DNA from: JANPPS01 sp964242575
Lineage (GTDB): Bacteria > Pseudomonadota > Alphaproteobacteria > Acetobacterales > Acetobacteraceae
Assembly: GCA_964242575.1 (NCBI GenBank)
Contig: CAXTCN010000061.1
Location: forward strand, 1 to 27,110
Length of the DNA: 27,110 bases
Direction: 5' to 3'
How positions within the stretch are numbered: the stretch's first letter is position 1; each line of letters opens with the position of its first letter. Below the pieces are notes generated by a model that had not been told where the DNA came from, did no database searches, and saw nothing but the letters and a program-made list of their open reading frames with translations. A program made the translations under genes and the position numbers. Positions 23,081 to 27,110 of the stretch are shown in pieces.

Positions 23081-23740
23081 TTGAGCTTTGCCGACACCTT
23101 CCTGAACACCGCCGTCATGGCGGGCGTGCTGCCCAAGATCATCGAGGGCTTCTGGTTCACGCTGCAACTGGCTGTGCTGATCGTGGTCACCGGGCTGCTG
23201 TCCGGGCTGGCGCTTGCACTGGTCCGCAGCCTGGGCGTCCGGCCGTTGAACTGGTTGATCGTGTTCGTGGTGGACCTGTTCCGCGCCTTGCCGCCGCTGG
23301 TCATCATCGTGCTGCTGTATTTCGGCGTGCCGGCACTGGGCGCCACTCCGTCGGGCTTCGCCTGTACCTGGGCCAGCTTGTCGCTGGTGCTGATGGCATT
23401 CGCGGAGGAAATCATCTGGGCCGGCCTCAACGCGGTACCGCGGGGTCAGTGGGAGGCGGCGCGTTCCACCGGGCTCGGCTTCGCGCCGGCGATGGCGTTC
23501 GTCGTGCTGCCGCAGGCGTTGCGCATCACCATTCCGCCGCTGACCAACCGCACCATCGCCATCACCAAGGGCACGGCGCTCGGCTCGGTCGTGGCGGTGC
23601 AGGAGATATTGTCGCAGGCGTCGTCCGGCATGTCGTTCAGCGGCAACCCGTCACCGCTGACCTTGGGGGCTGCGGCCTACCTGGTGCTGTTCCTGCCGGT
23701 GGTGGTGTTCGGGCGCTGGGTGGAGCGACGGTTCCGGTGA
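23081..23740 (+). CDS. Polar amino-acid ABC transporter permease 1
   Basis: 219 residues from TTG 23081, directly after the ATPase stop; no clear ribosome site precedes it, and ATG 23117 is an alternative that trims 12 residues. HisM/GlnP-type permease: FTLQLAVLIVVTGLLSGLAL, VVDLFRALPPLVIIVLLYFG, and the ATPase-contacting loop EAARSTGLGFAPAMAFVVLP. About five membrane segments. It overlaps the second permease by four bases. Confidence 0.88.
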   Translation: MSFADTFLNTAVMAGVLPKIIEGFWFTLQLAVLIVVTGLLSGLALALVRSLGVRPLNWLIVFVVDLFRALPPLVIIVLLYFGVPALGATPSGFACTWASLSLVLMAFAEEIIWAGLNAVPRGQWEAARSTGLGFAPAMAFVVLPQALRITIPPLTNRTIAITKGTALGSVVAVQEILSQASSGMSFSGNPSPLTLGAAAYLVLFLPVVVFGRWVERRFR

Positions 23741-24399
23741 TCGAGACGTTCCTCAATGTCGAGGTTGCCGTCGCTGCCTGGCCGATCCTGTGGCGTGGCC
23801 TGTTGATGACGGTGGGGTTGTCGGTGCTGGTGATACCGCTTGGATTTGCGTGCGGGCTGGGGCTGGCCATGCTGTCCACCGTGCCCAGCCGGCCGCTGCG
23901 CTGGGCGCTCGTGGCCTGGATCGACCTGTTCCGCGCCTTCCCGCCTTTGGTGCTGCTAGTGCTGCTGTATGCCGGGCTGCCGTTCGCCGGGATCACGCTG
24001 GGCGCGTTCGGATGCGTGGCGATCGGCTTCTTTCTCAACACCGGCGCCTACTACGCCGAAGTGATGCGCGCCGGCATCGAGAGCGTCCCGCCCGGCCTGG
24101 CCGAGGCCGCCCGCAGCACGGGCCTCGGCCCGGTGCAAACGCTACGGTTCGTGGTGCTGCCCCCGGCGTTGCGCAACGTCCTGCCCGACCTCGTGTCCAA
24201 CACGCTGGAGGTGGTGAAGCTGACCTCGATCGCCAGCGTGGTGGCGCTGCCTGAGCTGCTGTTCCAGGCCCGGCAGGCACAGAGCGCCACCTACAACCCG
24301 ACGCCGATCGTGGTCGCGGCGGCGTTGTACTTCGTGCTGCTGTGGCCCGTGGTGCGCCTGCTGAGCCGGCTGGAGAACCGGGCCATCGCTCAGCGCTGA
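23737..24399 (+). CDS. Polar amino-acid ABC transporter permease 2
   Basis: 220 residues from GTG 23737, overlapping the first permease stop (GTGA). HisQ/GlnP-type: WRGLLMTVGLSVLVIPLGFA, DLFRAFPPLVLLVLLYAG, NTGAYYAEVMRAGIESVPPG, EAARSTGLGPVQTLRFVVLP. It is a diverged paralogue of permease 1 and likely forms a heterodimer with it. The last ten bases overlap the end of the convergent second carbamoylase gene, leaving no room for a terminator between them. Confidence 0.9.
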   Translation: MIETFLNVEVAVAAWPILWRGLLMTVGLSVLVIPLGFACGLGLAMLSTVPSRPLRWALVAWIDLFRAFPPLVLLVLLYAGLPFAGITLGAFGCVAIGFFLNTGAYYAEVMRAGIESVPPGLAEAARSTGLGPVQTLRFVVLPPALRNVLPDLVSNTLEVVKLTSIASVVALPELLFQARQAQSATYNPTPIVVAAALYFVLLWPVVRLLSRLENRAIAQR

Positions 24400-25337
24400 G
24401 CCGGCTCCACGATGCCGACCTGACCGGTGATTGGGCCATACCACATCGGGCGGCGGTGGACGGCGAAGTTGAACATCTTGTCCCGGCCCTGCCGGCACAT
24501 GTCCAGGTTGCAATCGGCTACGGCGATCTCGTCGCCCAGGCCATGCGTTTCGGCCGCCACCAGGCCGTTCGGATCGACGATGCACGATCCGCCGATCAAC
24601 CCGGCGCCATCCTCGTTCCCCGCCTTGGCGACCGTCACTGCCCAGCATGCGTTCATGTAGGCGTTGGACTGGGCGGCTAGGCGCGAGTGGAACGTGCGCA
24701 GCGCAGCGTCCTCGGTTTGGCCGCCGTTGGGATCGTAAGCCGCGGAGTTGTAGCCGCAGCACAGCAGCTCCATGCCGCCCAGCGCCAGCACGCGCCACGC
24801 CTCCGGCCAGCGGCGGTCGTTGCAGATCAACATGCCCAGCAGGCCGCCGTGCCAGGCGGGTGGGGCGCGGAACACTGGGAAGCCGAGGTCGCCGTACTCG
24901 AAGTAGCGCTTTTCCAGCTGCTGGAAGCGCTCGCCGGCCCGCGGCTCGACTGAGCCGGGCAGGTGGATCTTGCGGTAGCGCCCGAGCACCGCGCCGTCGG
25001 GGGCGACCAGCACGGAGCTGTTGAACCGCTGGCCCTCCGGCGTCAGCTCCGCGTAACCGACGTAGAACCCTATGCCGAGCGCGCGGGCACGGTCGAACAA
25101 GGGCTGCACGGCTGGGTTCGGCATGGCGCGCTCGAAGAACGTGTCCAGCGCCGGGCCGTCGAGCAGCCAGCGCGGGAAGAACGTGGTGAACGCCAGCTCC
25201 GGGAACACCACCAGAGTGGCGCCAGCGGCAGCGGCCTGTTCCAGCAACTTGACCATGCGGCCGAGCGTGTCCGGCCTGGCGTCACCGCGTTGCGTCGGAC
25301 CCATCTGCGCCGCCGCCAGCCGTATGATCCGCGCCAT
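24390..25337 (-). CDS. N-carbamoyl-D-amino-acid hydrolase-like amidase (copy 2)
   Basis: 315 residues from ATG 25337 (MARIIRLAAAQMGPTQRGD). Its A is also the last base of the preceding gene's TGA, so the two are coupled (TGATG). Triad E47 (FPELAFTT), K123 (RYRKIHLPG) and C172 (MLICNDRRWPE). It is a paralogue of the enzyme at 19818-20804, sharing LEKRYFEYGDLGFPVFRAP-type and NDRRWPEAWRVLALG blocks, but differs in the substrate-loop region after the lysine. Probably another carbamoyl amino acid or amide is its substrate. Convergent with the transporter operon. Confidence 0.88.
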   Translation of the reverse strand: MARIIRLAAAQMGPTQRGDARPDTLGRMVKLLEQAAAAGATLVVFPELAFTTFFPRWLLDGPALDTFFERAMPNPAVQPLFDRARALGIGFYVGYAELTPEGQRFNSSVLVAPDGAVLGRYRKIHLPGSVEPRAGERFQQLEKRYFEYGDLGFPVFRAPPAWHGGLLGMLICNDRRWPEAWRVLALGGMELLCCGYNSAAYDPNGGQTEDAALRTFHSRLAAQSNAYMNACWAVTVAKAGNEDGAGLIGGSCIVDPNGLVAAETHGLGDEIAVADCNLDMCRQGRDKMFNFAVHRRPMWYGPITGQVGIVEPAQR

Positions 25338-25663
25338 CAGGGTTGCCGCGGCGTCAGGCGCCGGCACAGCGGCAACGCCGTGTCCCGGTCGCCCGCGGCG
25401 GCGCGGAACATGTCGGCAGACAAGCGTGGCGCGACGTTGCTGCACACGGCGACCCAGCTGACCGCGCCAAGCCACGCGCTTTCACGGCGCAGGACGCCCG
25501 CGCACACCGTTGTACGCTCCCTGCACGCGGCGATAATGTCCCGCACTCGCGTCATCTCCAGCGTGCTTTCCTTCACGTAGCAGCAGTTCTCGATGCTCGC
25601 CAGGCGTGCCAGCAGGCTGGGCAGGAGGTCCACGTTGGCGGTTGCCGGGTTATTATAAACCAT
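25337..25663 (-). pseudogene. DapA-family (dihydrodipicolinate synthase-like) aldolase, truncated
   Basis: About 108 residues. The start is at a junction rather than a true N-terminus: MVYNNPATANVDLLPSLLAR is the middle of a DHDPS-family barrel, followed by CYVKESTLEMTRVRDI with the Schiff-base Lys, and GAVSWVAVCSNVAPRLSADM. The first roughly 130 residues are absent and the segment after VCAG appears shortened relative to relatives. The stop overlaps the copy-2 carbamoylase start, which implies the complete gene once led that operon. The break lies next to the IS6 remnant. Inactive as an aldolase. Confidence 0.75.
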
Positions 25664-25759
25664 GATGATCTTGGTGCATCAATTGGTGTGCTGGACGGGC
25701 ACCGTCAACTTGTCGGACTGGGGTCGCGATGACGCGTGATGAGAACGGCGCGTTCGTAG
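25664..25759. other. Junction between the DapA remnant and the IS6 element
   Basis: Presumably contains one IS6 terminal repeat and the break point of the DapA-like gene (a minus-strand TGA lies just upstream of its ATG). I could not assign an exact element end because the matching end is missing on the other side. Confidence 0.4.
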
Positions 25760-26232
25760 TTACGCCGCAGCGGCGACGCCGGCGACCTCGGCCCAAACCT
25801 TGAAGGCTTGGATCCGGGCGGCTCGATACTGGATGGCGGGCACTTGATGGCGGCGGAGCAGGAAGAGGTTGTTGATCCCGTCATGGGCGGACAAGAAGCG
25901 TTGCGCCTGGCCAGGCGACTTGAACCGCTTCATCTGTCGGTCCCGTTTTCGCGTGGGCTGGTGCGAGTTCTCCGCCCTGTTGTTCAGCCCTTTGTGCTTC
26001 TTGTGCTCGACGGCGGGCATCACCGCGCGCTTGGCCGCCCCGTAACTCGCCAGCTTGTCCGTCACCATGACACGCGGAACCCGGCATTGCCGCTTGAGCA
26101 GCTTGCACAGCAGGCGCTTGGCGGCCCGCGTGTCGCGCCGGCTCTGCACCAAGATGTCGAGCGCCATCCCGTGCTGGTCCACCGCGCGCCACAGCCAGTG
26201 CTTCACGCCGGCAATCGTCAGCACGACCTGGC
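25760..26232 (-). pseudogene. IS6-family transposase, N-terminus missing
   Basis: From about 26232 the frame reads QVVLTIAGVKHWLWRAVDQH, then RDTRAAKRLLCKLLKRQCRV, VMVTDKLASYGAAKRAVMP and LNNRAENSHQPTRKRDRQMK. These are the second half of IS6/IS26-type transposases with the later catalytic Asp (VTDK) and Glu (RAENSH). The zinc-finger/HTH part and the first Asp are absent. The homology stops abruptly at a hairpin-rich segment, so the gene was either split by an insertion or truncated. Ends at TAA 25762-25760. Confidence 0.85.
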
Positions 26233-26340
26233 GAGTCGCGCGGAGGAGTTGCACCTCCGCGCGCTCCTAGAACCGTACGTGACGTAGAGTAGGGCGTCGG
26301 CGAGTTGCCAGCTTGGCACTTTTCCGGCGCCCTCTCCCCA
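26233..26340 (-). ncRNA. Hairpin-rich segment, possible group II intron 3' end
   Basis: Read on the minus strand there is a stem with 8 of 9 pairs (26324-26332 with 26292-26300) capped by an inner TGCCA/TGGCA hairpin. The string CACGTACGGTTCT follows, like the 3' strand of group II intron domain V. Last comes a domain-VI-like hairpin, GCGCGGAGG/CCTCCGCGC (26254-26262 with 26238-26246). The segment ends where the IS6 transposase homology resumes. Against this, the matching 5' strand of domain V (GAGCC...) is not visible. Tentative. Confidence 0.35.
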
Positions 26341-26412
26341 AAGGGAGCATGCAGAGTTCTGGGGGCAGAGGCGATTGGGTTAGGGTGCGGGCTCATGGGG
26401 CGAGGGTGAGCT

Positions 26413-27110
26413 GTGTCGAAACTGGTATGGCGGGTGAAGCTGGTGGCGGAACAGCAGCCTGGCGTGACCACCGAGACCGAGCTCGCCTGCATCGTGCGTG
26501 ACGCGTAGGCCGGCTTGGCTGACCTCGGGCTTAGTCTCACCGAAGCGAAGCAGCTCACGGCGGCACTGCAGGCCGAGATCGTGCCGACGCAGGTGGCCGT
26601 CTTGGGCGAGTGCCCTCGCGCGTGCCGGGCGTGCGGGCGCAGGCTGGCGAGCAAGGGACACAGCCGGGCGCGGTTCCGTTCGTTGTTCGGCGACGTGCCG
26701 GTGCGGGTCCGGCGCTTGGTGGCCTGCCCGTGCCAGGGCGAGGGCGAGGCGAAGAGCGTCGCCGTGCTCGGCGTCGGCAGAGGTGCCGCGGTTGCCCCCG
26801 AGTTCGCCTATGTCACGGCCCGGTATGCCGCGTTCGCGCCGTTCGGCAAAGTCGCCGCTCTCTTGTCCGATCTGCTGCCGGTCAGCGGGACACAGCACGC
26901 CAGCACGGTGCGGAACAGGATACTGCAGGTTGGCACGGAGGTCGTGCAGGCGAACGTCGCCGAGCCAGCGAGGGAACCACCAGCACCGGCGACCGGCGGT
27001 CCGGTCGTGATCGGGCTGGATGGCGGCTATGTGCGCAGCCGGCACCGGGCAGAAGGGCGCCGCTTCGAGGTGATTGCGGGCAAGGTCATCACCGCCAGTG
27101 GCGCCCAGCA
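26413..27110 (+). pseudogene. ISKra4-family transposase, amber codon near the start, 3' partial
   Basis: From GTG 26413 the frame reads MSKLVWRVKLVAEQQPGVTT to TAG at 26506-26508. It then stays open in the same frame to the window edge (AGLADLGLSLTEAKQLTAAL onward). Conserved ISKra4 parts follow: a cysteine group (CPRACRACGRRLASKGH), FRSLFGDVPVRVRRL, EFAYVTARYAAFAPFGKVAA, HASTVRNRILQVG and VVIGLDGGYVRSRH with the first catalytic Asp. Relatives carry Gln at the TAG position, so CAG-to-TAG is the simple explanation. The left end of the element lies somewhere in 26340-26412 and was not pinned down. The right part is outside the window. Confidence 0.8.

Overview
This is a high-GC window with tightly packed genes, several GTG and TTG starts, Urt/formamidase-type nitrogen genes and alphaproteobacterial-looking insertion sequences (IS5/IS903-like, IS630, IS1595, IS6, ISKra4). 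It most resembles an alphaproteobacterium, perhaps of the Acetobacteraceae/Rhodospirillales type. That placement is inferred from gene content and style only; there is no rRNA or other phylogenetic marker. I saw no tRNA, rRNA or CRISPR array.

Layout. 1-1057: C-terminal part of a serine beta-lactamase-like hydrolase. 1058-1252: two large imperfect hairpins. 1253-2677: C-terminal stub of a D-2-hydroxyacid dehydrogenase cut by a frameshifted IS5-family (IS903-like) element. 2694-7060 (minus): a LuxR-type response regulator overlapping by 4 bases a 1131-aa protein that joins an NCS1 (nucleobase/allantoin/hydantoin) transporter, a cysteine cluster, a histidine kinase and a receiver. 7061-7293: divergent control region with a perfect 18+18 bp palindrome. 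7294-13733 (plus): one operon with a five-gene Urt-type amide/urea ABC transporter, formamidase FmdA and the zinc-ribbon protein FmdB. 13817-14863: a complete IS630 element with 29-bp inverted repeats and a nonsense codon in its transposase. 14864-15329: no convincing gene. 15330-16556 (minus): an Old Yellow Enzyme-family oxidoreductase behind a near-ideal sigma-54 promoter. 16660-17115: remnants of IS1595 and IS5 transposases joined together. 17464-18180 (minus): DUF1194 protein. 18463-25663: a hydantoin/carbamoyl-amino-acid locus with a hydantoinase-type amidohydrolase, two N-carbamoyl-D-amino-acid-hydrolase-like enzymes, an Asp/Glu/hydantoin racemase, a four-gene polar amino-acid ABC transporter with a sigma-54-like promoter, and a truncated DapA-like gene. 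25760-27110: broken IS6 transposase, an RNA-like hairpin segment resembling a group II intron 3' end, and the start of an ISKra4 transposase with an amber codon.

How the genes fit together. The core theme is scavenging of organic nitrogen. The transporter-kinase and its LuxR regulator sit back-to-back with the amide importer and formamidase, so the likely circuit is sensing of a small nitrogen compound, phosphorelay, then induction of uptake and hydrolysis to ammonia. The second block would open a hydantoin-like ring, remove the carbamoyl group and racemise substrate, with an amino-acid importer alongside. Sigma-54 sites suggest nitrogen control of part of this. The blocks are separated and bordered by decayed insertion sequences, so the region looks assembled or reshaped by IS activity.

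The best candidate for something little described is the NCS1-transporter/Cys-cluster/hybrid-kinase receptor with its divergent palindrome.
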